64,000 nucleotides of DNA from Algoriphagus mannitolivorans DSM 15301 (GTDB taxonomy: Bacteria > Bacteroidota > Bacteroidia > Cytophagales > Cyclobacteriaceae), in contig NZ_AUBV01000010.1 in the NCBI RefSeq assembly GCF_000429425.1, positions 62,001 to 126,000 on the forward strand. Reading direction: 5' to 3'. Below, in pieces: positions 19,031 to 26,996 of the stretch; position 1 is the stretch's first letter, and every line of letters starts with the position of its first letter. Position numbers and translations under genes: made by a program. The notes beneath the pieces were generated by a model. That model was not told the DNA's origin. It saw only the letters and a program-made list of their open reading frames with translations, and ran no database searches.

Positions 19031-20011
19031 ATGCTTCAGGATACAATCGGACGGGTTCACAATTACCTCAGAATTTCTCTGACGGATCACTGCAACTTCC
19101 GTTGTACCTACTGCATGCCTCAGGAGGAAATGGAATGGATGCCTCAGTCTCATTTGATGAGCAAAGAGGAAATCATCCAGTTAGCTGAAATTTTTGTAAA
19201 GCTTGGGATCAGTAAAATCCGATTAACAGGGGGTGAACCTTTGGTGAGAAGGGAATTTGACTGGATTTTGGATCAGCTGTCAAAATTCCCGGTGGAGTTG
19301 ACCCTGACCACCAACGGGATTCTAATTGACAAGCATATTCCAGCCTTGAAAAAAGCCGGCGTCCGCTCGGTCAATGTAAGTTTGGACACCCTGAATCGAG
19401 AGAAATTCAAAAAACTGACCCGAAGAGACCAGTTTGACCAGGTTTGGAACAATATCCTTTTACTCCTTAAGGAAGGATTTCGGGTCAAAGTCAATGCGGT
19501 AGCTCTGCATGGCTTGATTGAGGAGGAAATCTGTGATTTTGTCCAGCTAACTGAAAAGCTACCGCTCCACATGCGTTTCATAGAATTCATGCCTTTCCAG
19601 GGAAATCTCTGGGAAAGCAAAAAAGTGATTACCGCTGCCCAAATGCTGGATATCGTGAAAGAGAAATTTGAAGTCGAGAAACTTCAGGATAAAAAGCATG
19701 ATACGGCAAAGAAATATCAGGTTCCGGGATTTAAAGGAACTTTTGCATTCATTACCACCATGAGTGAGCATTTTTGTGGAAGCTGTAACCGACTGAGATT
19801 GACTGCTGATGGCAGGATCAAGAATTGCCTTTTTGGAAAAGAAGAAATTGATCTCTTGGGAGCTTTAAGAAATGGTGAGCCGATAGAACCTCTGATTCAT
19901 CAATCGGTGACCAGAAAACATGCCGCCTTGGGTGGTCAATTTGATCCGGATTACCTGAAGACAATTCCTGAGGAAATTGAAAATCGTAGCATGATCAAAA
20001 TCGGTGGTTAA
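19031..20011 (+). CDS. moaA: GTP 3',8-cyclase
   Basis: Radical SAM enzyme, 326 aa, that with MoaC converts GTP to cyclic pyranopterin monophosphate, the first step of molybdenum cofactor synthesis. The SAM cluster is HCNFRCTYCMP (CxxxCxxC); the C-terminal substrate cluster is CGSCNRLRLTADGRIKNC; the protein ends in the usual Gly-Gly (IKIGG). It is first in a Moco operon; the stop overlaps the moeA start (TAATG). moaC is not in this cluster and must lie elsewhere. The product should serve the hydroxylases at 1-7.8 kb. Confidence 0.97.
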   Translation: MLQDTIGRVHNYLRISLTDHCNFRCTYCMPQEEMEWMPQSHLMSKEEIIQLAEIFVKLGISKIRLTGGEPLVRREFDWILDQLSKFPVELTLTTNGILIDKHIPALKKAGVRSVNVSLDTLNREKFKKLTRRDQFDQVWNNILLLLKEGFRVKVNAVALHGLIEEEICDFVQLTEKLPLHMRFIEFMPFQGNLWESKKVITAAQMLDIVKEKFEVEKLQDKKHDTAKKYQVPGFKGTFAFITTMSEHFCGSCNRLRLTADGRIKNCLFGKEEIDLLGALRNGEPIEPLIHQSVTRKHAALGGQFDPDYLKTIPEEIENRSMIKIGG

Positions 20012-21195
20012 TGAATGAATTTATCCCGGTAAGCAAGGCCAAAGAACTGCTGAAATCCCTTTCACTTTCTGGAAAATCTGAGGTCCTACCCATAGGCCAA
20101 GCCTTGGGCAAATACACTGCTGAACCCGTGGTTTCTCCCATGGCGGTTCCTTCCTTCGATAATTCCGGAATGGATGGGTATGCTCTAGCTTGGGCTGATG
20201 GGGGTGAAAGTAGAAAAGTAGTGGATGTAATCCAGGCCGGATCAAATCCTGATTTTATGCTTGAAAAAGGAACTGCGGTTCGGATTTTTACCGGTGCCCC
20301 TGTTCCCAAAGGTGCTGATACAGTTATTCAGCAAGAACTGATTACAAGAGCTGGGGATATCATTTCCTTTGAAAAAGAACAGGTTAGCCAAGGAATGAAT
20401 GTGCGGAAAAAGGGTGCACAATGTAAGGCTGGTGAAATGGTCATACCGACTCATACGGAATTAAGCCCCGGATCTATTGGCTTATTGGCCTCCTTGGGGA
20501 TAGAAAAGATTGCTGTTTTTTCACCACCTACAATCGGGATCATCCTGACTGGGGATGAAATCATTGACTTAGGTAATGGGCTTTTGCCTGGACAAATCTA
20601 TAATTCCAATGGGCCTGCATTGGAGGCTTACTTGAAGAAACTAGGAGTAGAAAAAGTCCACACCTACAAAGTGAAGGACGAAGCTTCCGAGGTGGTGAAA
20701 GTGATTCAGAAAGCTTTGGCAGAAGTGGATATTCTTTTGCTCACAGGGGGAATTTCTGTAGGGGATTATGATTTCGTAAAGGGAGGATTGGAAGAAAACG
20801 GAGTCACTCAATTGTTTTATAAAGTGAGGCAACGTCCCGGAAAACCTTTGTATGTCGGTTATAAGGAAGACCAAGTTGTCTTTGCACTTCCAGGAAACCC
20901 GGCCTCTGTTCTTTCCTGTTTTATTCAATATGTCAAACCCGTGATCTTGGAATGGATGGGAGCACCGTCGGCTTGGCAAGGGCCAATATTTCTACCTGTT
21001 TCTAAAGATTTTGAAAAGAAAACAGGCTTGACTTTTTTCTTAAAAGCAAAAATCCATGAAGGCAGAGCCGAGATTTTGCCGGGCCAAGAATCCTTTAACT
21101 TACTTCCTTTTGGTATTGCTGATGGATTGGTCGAAATTCCACAGGATTTGGAAGGTGTGGAAGAGGGGAGTTTAGTCGCATTTTATCCTTGGTGA
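20011..21195 (+). CDS. moeA: Molybdopterin molybdotransferase
   Basis: 394 aa, inserts molybdate into adenylylated molybdopterin. Typical motifs: FDNSGMDGYAL near the N-terminus, RIFTGAPVPKGADTVI, ILLTGGISVGDYDFVK and ALPGNPASVLSCFIQY. Length fits single-domain MoeA proteins. Translation is coupled to moaA by a one-base overlap and the next gene follows after 4 bp, so this is one operon. Confidence 0.96.
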   Translation: MNEFIPVSKAKELLKSLSLSGKSEVLPIGQALGKYTAEPVVSPMAVPSFDNSGMDGYALAWADGGESRKVVDVIQAGSNPDFMLEKGTAVRIFTGAPVPKGADTVIQQELITRAGDIISFEKEQVSQGMNVRKKGAQCKAGEMVIPTHTELSPGSIGLLASLGIEKIAVFSPPTIGIILTGDEIIDLGNGLLPGQIYNSNGPALEAYLKKLGVEKVHTYKVKDEASEVVKVIQKALAEVDILLLTGGISVGDYDFVKGGLEENGVTQLFYKVRQRPGKPLYVGYKEDQVVFALPGNPASVLSCFIQYVKPVILEWMGAPSAWQGPIFLPVSKDFEKKTGLTFFLKAKIHEGRAEILPGQESFNLLPFGIADGLVEIPQDLEGVEEGSLVAFYPW

Positions 21196-21199
21196 GTGG

Positions 21200-21937
21200 A
21201 TGGAAACTTGGGATTGGTTTCTGTATTTCCTAATGCCCTTTGCCGCCTTTATGTATGCTTCAGTAGGCCATGGCGGTGCTAGCAGTTATTTGATGATCTT
21301 GGCCTTGATGGGCTTTGCTCCTGAGGAAATTAGACCCTCGGCCTTGATTTTGAATATGTTTGTTTCGATGATTTCTTTCTTGAATTATCGGAAGGCAGGA
21401 GAATTTCCCATGAACCTTTTCCTTTCCCTGATCATTTTCTCTATACCTGCAGCGTATTTGGGAGGTACTATTTTACTCGATACCGGGATTTATAAGCAGG
21501 TATTGGGTTGTTTGTTGATTTTTCCTGTTTTAAGGTTTGCAGGAGTATTTCAGGCATCGGACTCAGTAAAAGTGGAGCGGAAATGGTGGATGGGGCCAAT
21601 TTTGGGATTTGCTATTGGGTTACTTTCGGGGATGATCGGAATTGGAGGGGGAATAATCCTTTCTCCGATTATTCTGATGCTTGGTTGGGTTGGGGTAAAG
21701 GAAACAGCCGCATTAAGTGCCTTGTTTATCTTCCTGAACTCTGTCTCAGGATTCTTGGGAGCTTCGGTCTTTCATATTGAGTTTTCTACCCAACTCTGGA
21801 TATTGCTGCCGTTGACGGTGGCCGGAGGTGCTTTGGGAGCTTATCTTGGAGCCAGGAAGTTCAGTCCCAAAATACTCAAATACCTCTTGGCATTTGTCTT
21901 GGCCTTTGCAGCGGTGAAATTGATTTTGGGAGGATAG
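21200..21937 (+). CDS. TauE/SafE-family membrane permease
   Basis: 245 aa integral membrane protein with about seven to eight helices and the duplicated TauE/SafE signatures GHGGASSYLMILALMGF and GIGGGIILSPIILMLGW. Family members move sulfite, sulfoacetate or related organic anions. Its place between moeA and moaD, 4 bp after moeA, suggests a link to sulfur or molybdenum oxyanion handling for cofactor synthesis (inference). A gap of about 170 bp follows before moaD. Confidence 0.88.
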   Translation: METWDWFLYFLMPFAAFMYASVGHGGASSYLMILALMGFAPEEIRPSALILNMFVSMISFLNYRKAGEFPMNLFLSLIIFSIPAAYLGGTILLDTGIYKQVLGCLLIFPVLRFAGVFQASDSVKVERKWWMGPILGFAIGLLSGMIGIGGGIILSPIILMLGWVGVKETAALSALFIFLNSVSGFLGASVFHIEFSTQLWILLPLTVAGGALGAYLGARKFSPKILKYLLAFVLAFAAVKLILGG

Positions 21938-22106
21938 GGAAAGGAAGTAGGGTGTACGATGCCCGATTTAGGTAGGGAAAAATGGTCTGATGCTGAAGTC
22001 AGCCATTATTTCTCTTCGATTTAAAACGCGGGAAGTTGGATTTTCGCTGTTTATTCAACTTGAAAACAGGCTCAATGCCTAAATTGAAATTTGAAATTCA
22101 AATAAA

Positions 22107-22346
22107 ATGTCTCAGACGATCACCATAAAAGCTTTTGGGATGGTTGCCGAAAAAATTGGCAGCGCTGAGTTAACGCTGGAAAATCCAGGGACTTTGCTGG
22201 CACTTAAGAACCAATTAGCAACTCGTTTCCCGGAGTTGAAGGAGATGAAGTTTGGCTTTGCTTTGAATAAAAAAATGCTGACTTCTGACTCAGTAATTCC
22301 GGTTGGTGCCGAGATAGCTTTGTTACCACCCTTTTCCGGAGGATAA
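22107..22346 (+). CDS. moaD: Molybdopterin synthase small subunit (MoaD/ThiS-like)
   Basis: 79 aa ubiquitin-fold sulfur carrier ending in LLPPFSGG; the terminal Gly-Gly is adenylated by MoeB and thiocarboxylated. With MoaE it forms molybdopterin synthase. The neighbouring moeB and moaE genes decide for MoaD over ThiS. It is separated from moeB by 3 bp. Confidence 0.93.
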   Translation: MSQTITIKAFGMVAEKIGSAELTLENPGTLLALKNQLATRFPELKEMKFGFALNKKMLTSDSVIPVGAEIALLPPFSGG

Positions 22347-22349
22347 AAT

Positions 22350-23417
22350 ATGAGCCGGTTTGAACGACAGGAAATATTGCCAGGCTTCGGCATGCAGGGG
22401 CAAAAAAAGCTAAGAGCATCTTCGGTTTTAGTAGTAGGGGCTGGAGGATTAGGATGTCCCGCACTTTTATATTTAGCTGCAGCTGGTGTGGGTAAAATAG
22501 GAATTGTGGACGGGGATCAAGTTTCACTTTCCAACCTCAACCGACAAGTACTTTTTGGAGAGAAGGATTTGGGAAAAAACAAAGCCTACACGGCCATGGC
22601 TCATTTTAAGGAAAAATACCATGACATTGAGTGGGAAGTTTATCCAGAGTTTTTGACAGTTGAAAATGCTGAAGAAATAATCTCTGAGTACGATCTTATC
22701 CTGGATGGAAGTGATAATTTTCCGACACGTTACTTGGTCAATGATGCCTGTGTTTTGCTTCAAAAACCGCTGGTTTTCGGGGCAATATATCAACACGAGG
22801 GGCAGGTATCAGTCTTTAATGTAGGGGAGGATTCCTGCAATTACCGAGACCTTTTTCCAGGTATGCCGGCTGCTTCAGAAATCCCAAATTGCGCTGAAAC
22901 CGGTGTTTTGGGTGTTCTTCCCGGAGTTATAGGAAATCTGATGGCTTTGGAAGCAATAAAGGTTCTGGCAGATTTCGGTTCCTCCCTAAAAAACAAAGTC
23001 CTTTTGTTCAATAGCCTCACCTCGGCATTCTACGAGGTGGAAATTTCCCCCCAACCGATTTCCTCACAAGCTCCCCAATCTTTTGAAGAATTGAAGAAGA
23101 TGGATTACGAATTGGCTTGTGAAGGAGTAAGGCAGTTGTCTTGGGAAGAAGCAATGGGGAAAATGAATCCCGGGATTGCATTTGTAGATGTGCGGGAAGA
23201 AGGAGAGGTGCCGGAATTAAACTGCACCGGACTTTTGAAAATACCTTTTTCAAATCTAGAGAGAGAAAAAACTCAGTTGACTCATTCTGAGGAGATTCTT
23301 CTTTTCTGTCAAAGTGGGATAAGAAGCCAAAAGGCTGCTCAGCTTTTGATTCAGGATTTTCCGGATAAAAGGATTTATTCCATCCGAGGTGGGATGAACG
23401 CATTTAAAAAAACTTGA
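22350..23417 (+). CDS. moeB: MoaD-activating adenylyltransferase with rhodanese domain
   Basis: 355 aa fusion. Residues 1-240 are a ThiF/MoeB E1-like domain with the nucleotide loop GAGGLGCPALLYLA and the SNLNRQVLF motif, and Cys in NCAETGVLGVLPG. Residues about 255-355 are a rhodanese domain with active-site loop CQSGIRSQKAA. It activates the MoaD C-terminus and probably delivers sulfur. Of the usual zinc-binding cysteines only one is visible (SCNYRDLF), as in many relatives of this phylum. It is followed after 7 bp by moaE. Confidence 0.94.
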   Translation: MSRFERQEILPGFGMQGQKKLRASSVLVVGAGGLGCPALLYLAAAGVGKIGIVDGDQVSLSNLNRQVLFGEKDLGKNKAYTAMAHFKEKYHDIEWEVYPEFLTVENAEEIISEYDLILDGSDNFPTRYLVNDACVLLQKPLVFGAIYQHEGQVSVFNVGEDSCNYRDLFPGMPAASEIPNCAETGVLGVLPGVIGNLMALEAIKVLADFGSSLKNKVLLFNSLTSAFYEVEISPQPISSQAPQSFEELKKMDYELACEGVRQLSWEEAMGKMNPGIAFVDVREEGEVPELNCTGLLKIPFSNLEREKTQLTHSEEILLFCQSGIRSQKAAQLLIQDFPDKRIYSIRGGMNAFKKT

Positions 23418-23424
23418 TTTAACA

Positions 23425-23871
23425 ATGGAAAAGGAACGTAAACCCAAAAATATCTTTGTGCAGGGAGCTATATCCCCGGAAAAAATCGCCCATTCGATCG
23501 CCAATCATTCTTCCAAGACGGATATCGGAGGCCATTCTATTTTTCTGGGTCAAATCCGGGCAGATGAAAAGCCAGAAGGCAAGGTCATTGCCATCGAGTA
23601 CACGGCTTATGAAGAAATGGCTTTGGAAAAGGCTTTTGAGATCCGTGAAGATATTTTCTCCAAATACCCTCTGACTTGCATGCATATTTACCACAGTTTG
23701 GGCAAGATCAATGTCGGAGAAATTTGCCTCTTTGTCTTTACTTCCTCAAAACACAGAAAAGCTGCAATGCAAGCTTGTGATGAATTGGTGGAACGAATAA
23801 AAGCGGAATTGCCTATTTGGGGTAAAGAAATCCTCGATACAGAAGGTCATGTCTGGAAGGTGAATAGTTAG
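23425..23871 (+). CDS. moaE: Molybdopterin synthase catalytic subunit
   Basis: 148 aa. MoaE hallmarks: GGHSIFLGQIRAD, the YTAYEEMALEKA helix, HSLGKINVGEICLFVFTSS with the conserved HRKAA Lys segment, and WGKEIL near the end. It converts cPMP to molybdopterin with two MoaD thiocarboxylates. It is the last gene of the Moco operon and convergent with the TlpA gene, with one base between the stop codons. Confidence 0.96.
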   Translation: MEKERKPKNIFVQGAISPEKIAHSIANHSSKTDIGGHSIFLGQIRADEKPEGKVIAIEYTAYEEMALEKAFEIREDIFSKYPLTCMHIYHSLGKINVGEICLFVFTSSKHRKAAMQACDELVERIKAELPIWGKEILDTEGHVWKVNS

Positions 23872-23872
23872 G

Positions 23873-24451
23873 CTATTCACTGAGCTTAAGCAAAAAATCC
23901 TGAAATTCCCGGGTGTTAAAATTGCTCATTCCTTCTTGATAAAACACGATTTTGCCCTGCTTGTCAACTACCAAGGTGGTGGGAATAGATTGGCTTTGGA
24001 GGCTTGAATTAAGACCATAGCTGGCATGAACTACCGGGAAACTCCAAGACTTTCCAGCTATGAAATCCTTGCTTTTAGTAAAGTCCTGATCTATTCCGAT
24101 CATTAAAAACTCCAGATCAGGTTGATCTTTGACCTTTTTGTAAAGCTCTGAAATATGAGGCATTTCTGCCCGGCAAGGTCCGCACCAAGAAGCCCAAAGA
24201 TTGATAAAAACCACCTTGTCCCGATAGTCTTGAAGATCTACGGGGTTTCCTTCCATATCTTTAAACTTACCCCGATAATCAAACTTTTGGTTGGTCAAAT
24301 CAGGGAGCTCTATTTTGGGTTTAATCAGTCCCGTTGAGAGCAAAACAGACTGAATTCCTCCCTGAATCACGGGAAGCAATCCGGTGAAGTATAGAAAGAC
24401 GAAAAAAGCCAGAATGAGGCCCCAGGATTTAATTTCTTTTTTCCAATCCAT
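23873..24451 (-). CDS. TlpA/ResA-like membrane-anchored thioredoxin
   Basis: 192 aa. One N-terminal transmembrane anchor (LILAFFVFLYFTGLLPVI), then a periplasmic thioredoxin fold with active site WASWCGPCRAEMP (CGPC) and the cis-Pro segment QSIPTTLVVDKQG. It acts in extracytoplasmic thiol reduction, for example in cytochrome c or outer-membrane protein maturation. It stands alone, convergent with moaE. Confidence 0.92.
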   Translation of the reverse strand: MDWKKEIKSWGLILAFFVFLYFTGLLPVIQGGIQSVLLSTGLIKPKIELPDLTNQKFDYRGKFKDMEGNPVDLQDYRDKVVFINLWASWCGPCRAEMPHISELYKKVKDQPDLEFLMIGIDQDFTKSKDFIAGKSWSFPVVHASYGLNSSLQSQSIPTTLVVDKQGKIVFYQEGMSNFNTREFQDFLLKLSE

Positions 24452-24516
24452 GCGGTACGAGTTAAGAGTTACGATTTACGAAGTGGAAATATGGAATATC
24501 CTTTCTGCTTCCAATT

Positions 24517-24575
24517 CAATTTTTCAATCTTCCAATTTTCATGTCTTTCAATCCCTCAATTTTACAATCTTACAA
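24517..24575. repeat. Octad-pitch CAA tract
   Basis: CAA recurs at exact 8-bp steps at 24517, 24525, 24533, 24549, 24557, 24565 and 24573; the missing step at 24541 has a degenerate CAT one base early. It lies between the TlpA and Tex genes. It belongs to the same style of repeat as the 7-bp tracts near 43.4, 54.0 and 63.8 kb. A short heptad stretch (GAGTTAA, GAGTTAC, GATTTAC) precedes it near 24460. Confidence 0.8.
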
Positions 24576-24670
24576 TCAGTTCTTTAGTGATTTTTCACAC
24601 ATTTTAGACTTTTTCTCCAAAAAGGAGGACTTAACTTGCGGGTCAAATTGCCAAAGAATTAAACTCATAT

Positions 24671-26914
24671 ATGACTTACGAGATTAAAATCGCCTCGGAG
24701 CTCGGGGTAAAACCTCATCAGGTTCAGGCAACTATCGAGTTGCTGGATGGTGGGGCTACAGTTCCTTTTATTTCAAGGTATCGAAAAGAAGCCACCGGGA
24801 CGCTGGACGAAGTTCAGGTTGCCAATATCCGAGACCGGATAGAGCAGCTTCGGGAACTGGACAAGCGCCGTGAAGCTATTTTGAAATCTGTGGAGGAGCA
24901 GGGTAAATTGACTCCAGAGCTCAGAAAGGCCATCGAAGGAGCGGAGACCATGTCCAAATTGGAGGACATATACCTTCCCTACAAGCCAAAGCGTAGAACG
25001 AAGGCAACAATTGCCCGGGAAAAAGGATTGGAGCCTTTGGCAGAAAAGATTTTTGCGCAGCATTCATTTGATCTTGAAGCGGAGGCCACCAACTATATCA
25101 GCGAAGAAAAGGAGGTAAAAACCCTGGAAGAAGCCCTTCAAGGTGCGCGAGATATTATTGCGGAATGGATCAATGAAAATGCCCAGCTTCGGGAGAAGAT
25201 GAGAAAACTGTTCTTGGAGGAAGGGACTTTTACCTCCCGAGTGATTCCGGGTAAGGAAGCTGAAGCAATCAAATACAAAGATTATTTTGACTGGTCCGAG
25301 CCGATCAAAACTGCTCCTTCCCACCGAGTTTTGGCCATGCGCCGAGGAGAGAAAGAACTGTTTTTGATGCTGGATTCCTGTCCTGAAGAAGCTTCCGCAA
25401 TTGCTTTGATGGAGAGAGAAGTTTTAGAAGACGCTGCCAATTCAGCCGTTGATCAGGTTCAAATAGCCATCAAAGACTGCTACAAGCGGTTGCTTAAGCC
25501 TAGTATGGAAACGGAGGTCAGACTTTTGACCAAGAAAAAAGCAGACGAAGAAGCTATTCGTGTTTTTGCGGAAAATCTTCGTCAACTGCTTTTGGCAGCA
25601 CCACTTGGGGAGCGTTCTGTAATGGCCATAGACCCAGGGTTCAGAACAGGCTGTAAGCTGGTTTGCTTGGGTCCACAGGGACAACTCCTGCACTATGAAG
25701 CCATCTTCCCTCATGAGCCTCAGCGACAAACTGCGGCTGCAGGAATGACTGTAAAAGGGCTTGTTGAAAAATTCGGAATTCAGGCCATTGCCATCGGAAA
25801 TGGCACTGCTGGCAGGGAAACTGAAACATTTGTGAAAGGCTTGGGACTTCCGAAATCTGTTGTCGTCACCATGGTAAATGAATCCGGAGCTTCTATTTAC
25901 TCCGCCTCAGAGGTTGCCAGAAATGAATTCCCGGACTTGGATTTGACCGTAAGAGGAGCTGTATCCATCGGCCGTAGGTTAATGGATCCTTTGGCAGAAT
26001 TGGTGAAGATCGATCCGAAGTCCATCGGCGTTGGACAATACCAGCATGATGTTGATCAGAATTTATTGAAAAACTCGCTGGATGATACCGTCATGTCAGC
26101 GGTAAACGGAGTAGGAGTAGAGGTCAATACTGCGTCTAAAGAGCTGTTGACCTATGTTTCTGGATTAGGACCTGGCCTAGCCCAGAATATAGTTGAGTTC
26201 AGAGCAGAAAACGGACCTTTTACCAGCAGAGCTCAATTGAAGAAAGTGCCAAGATTGGGGGAAAAGGCGTTTGAACAAGCAGCTGGATTTTTGAGGATCC
26301 GAAATGCTAAGCATCCTTTAGACAGTTCTGCTGTTCACCCCGAGCGATATGAGCTGGTGGAAACCATGGCAAAGGACTTAAAAGCCTCTGTTCAGGACCT
26401 GATGAGTTCCGAAGAGCTACGGAGTAAGATTATTTTGAAAAACTATGTTTCTGAGACTGTCGGGATTCCTACCCTTCAGGATATTTTGGAAGAACTGGCC
26501 AAGCCGGGAAGAGATCCCCGGGAAAGCTTTGAGGTTTTTCAGTTTGAGGAAGGGGTTAATTCTATGGCAGATTTGAAGATCGGGATGAAACTTCCGGGTA
26601 TCGTGACCAATATTACCGCATTTGGAGCTTTTGTAGATATTGGGGTTCATCAGGATGGTTTGGTTCACCTGAGTCATTTGGCGGACCGCTTTGTCAAAGA
26701 CCCGAATGAAATTGTCAGCGTCAACCAGAAAGTTCAGGTGACGGTGATGGAAGTAGATATTGCCAGGAAAAGAATTGGCCTGAGCATGAAGTCGGATCCT
26801 TTTGCAGAAAGAGGAAAGTCCATGGCAAAACCTGCCCAAAAAACAGATAGAAAAGAGGAGCAAGGGTCCATGGCCGAAAAACTGGCGATGTTAAAAGGCA
26901 AGTTTGGAAAGTAA
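24671..26914 (+). CDS. tex: Tex-family RNA-binding protein
   Basis: 747 aa, normal length for Tex. Order of domains: N-terminal Tex helical region (residues 1-190), YqgF-like RNase H fold (about 320-430, SVMAIDPGFRTGCKLV), helix-hairpin-helix repeats (about 490-560, LGPGLAQNIVEFRAENGPF) and a C-terminal S1 domain (about 645-715, VTNITAFGAFVDIGVHQDGL). It associates with RNA and the transcription or translation machinery. Monocistronic, ending at a strong shared terminator. Confidence 0.97.
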   Translation: MTYEIKIASELGVKPHQVQATIELLDGGATVPFISRYRKEATGTLDEVQVANIRDRIEQLRELDKRREAILKSVEEQGKLTPELRKAIEGAETMSKLEDIYLPYKPKRRTKATIAREKGLEPLAEKIFAQHSFDLEAEATNYISEEKEVKTLEEALQGARDIIAEWINENAQLREKMRKLFLEEGTFTSRVIPGKEAEAIKYKDYFDWSEPIKTAPSHRVLAMRRGEKELFLMLDSCPEEASAIALMEREVLEDAANSAVDQVQIAIKDCYKRLLKPSMETEVRLLTKKKADEEAIRVFAENLRQLLLAAPLGERSVMAIDPGFRTGCKLVCLGPQGQLLHYEAIFPHEPQRQTAAAGMTVKGLVEKFGIQAIAIGNGTAGRETETFVKGLGLPKSVVVTMVNESGASIYSASEVARNEFPDLDLTVRGAVSIGRRLMDPLAELVKIDPKSIGVGQYQHDVDQNLLKNSLDDTVMSAVNGVGVEVNTASKELLTYVSGLGPGLAQNIVEFRAENGPFTSRAQLKKVPRLGEKAFEQAAGFLRIRNAKHPLDSSAVHPERYELVETMAKDLKASVQDLMSSEELRSKIILKNYVSETVGIPTLQDILEELAKPGRDPRESFEVFQFEEGVNSMADLKIGMKLPGIVTNITAFGAFVDIGVHQDGLVHLSHLADRFVKDPNEIVSVNQKVQVTVMEVDIARKRIGLSMKSDPFAERGKSMAKPAQKTDRKEEQGSMAEKLAMLKGKFGK

Positions 26915-26937
26915 GACCTTTTGCCTGCCTATGAAAT

Positions 26938-26973
26938 AAAAATAGCCTACGGAACCAACCGTAGGCTATTTTT
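26938..26973. terminator. Bidirectional intrinsic terminator
   Basis: Perfect 15-bp stem AAAAATAGCCTACGG with a 6-nt loop; the A and T flanks give a T run in both directions. It lies between the convergent Tex and outer-membrane barrel genes. Confidence 0.92.
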
Positions 26974-26996
26974 TTGAAGTGGGTTTTCGGAAATGG

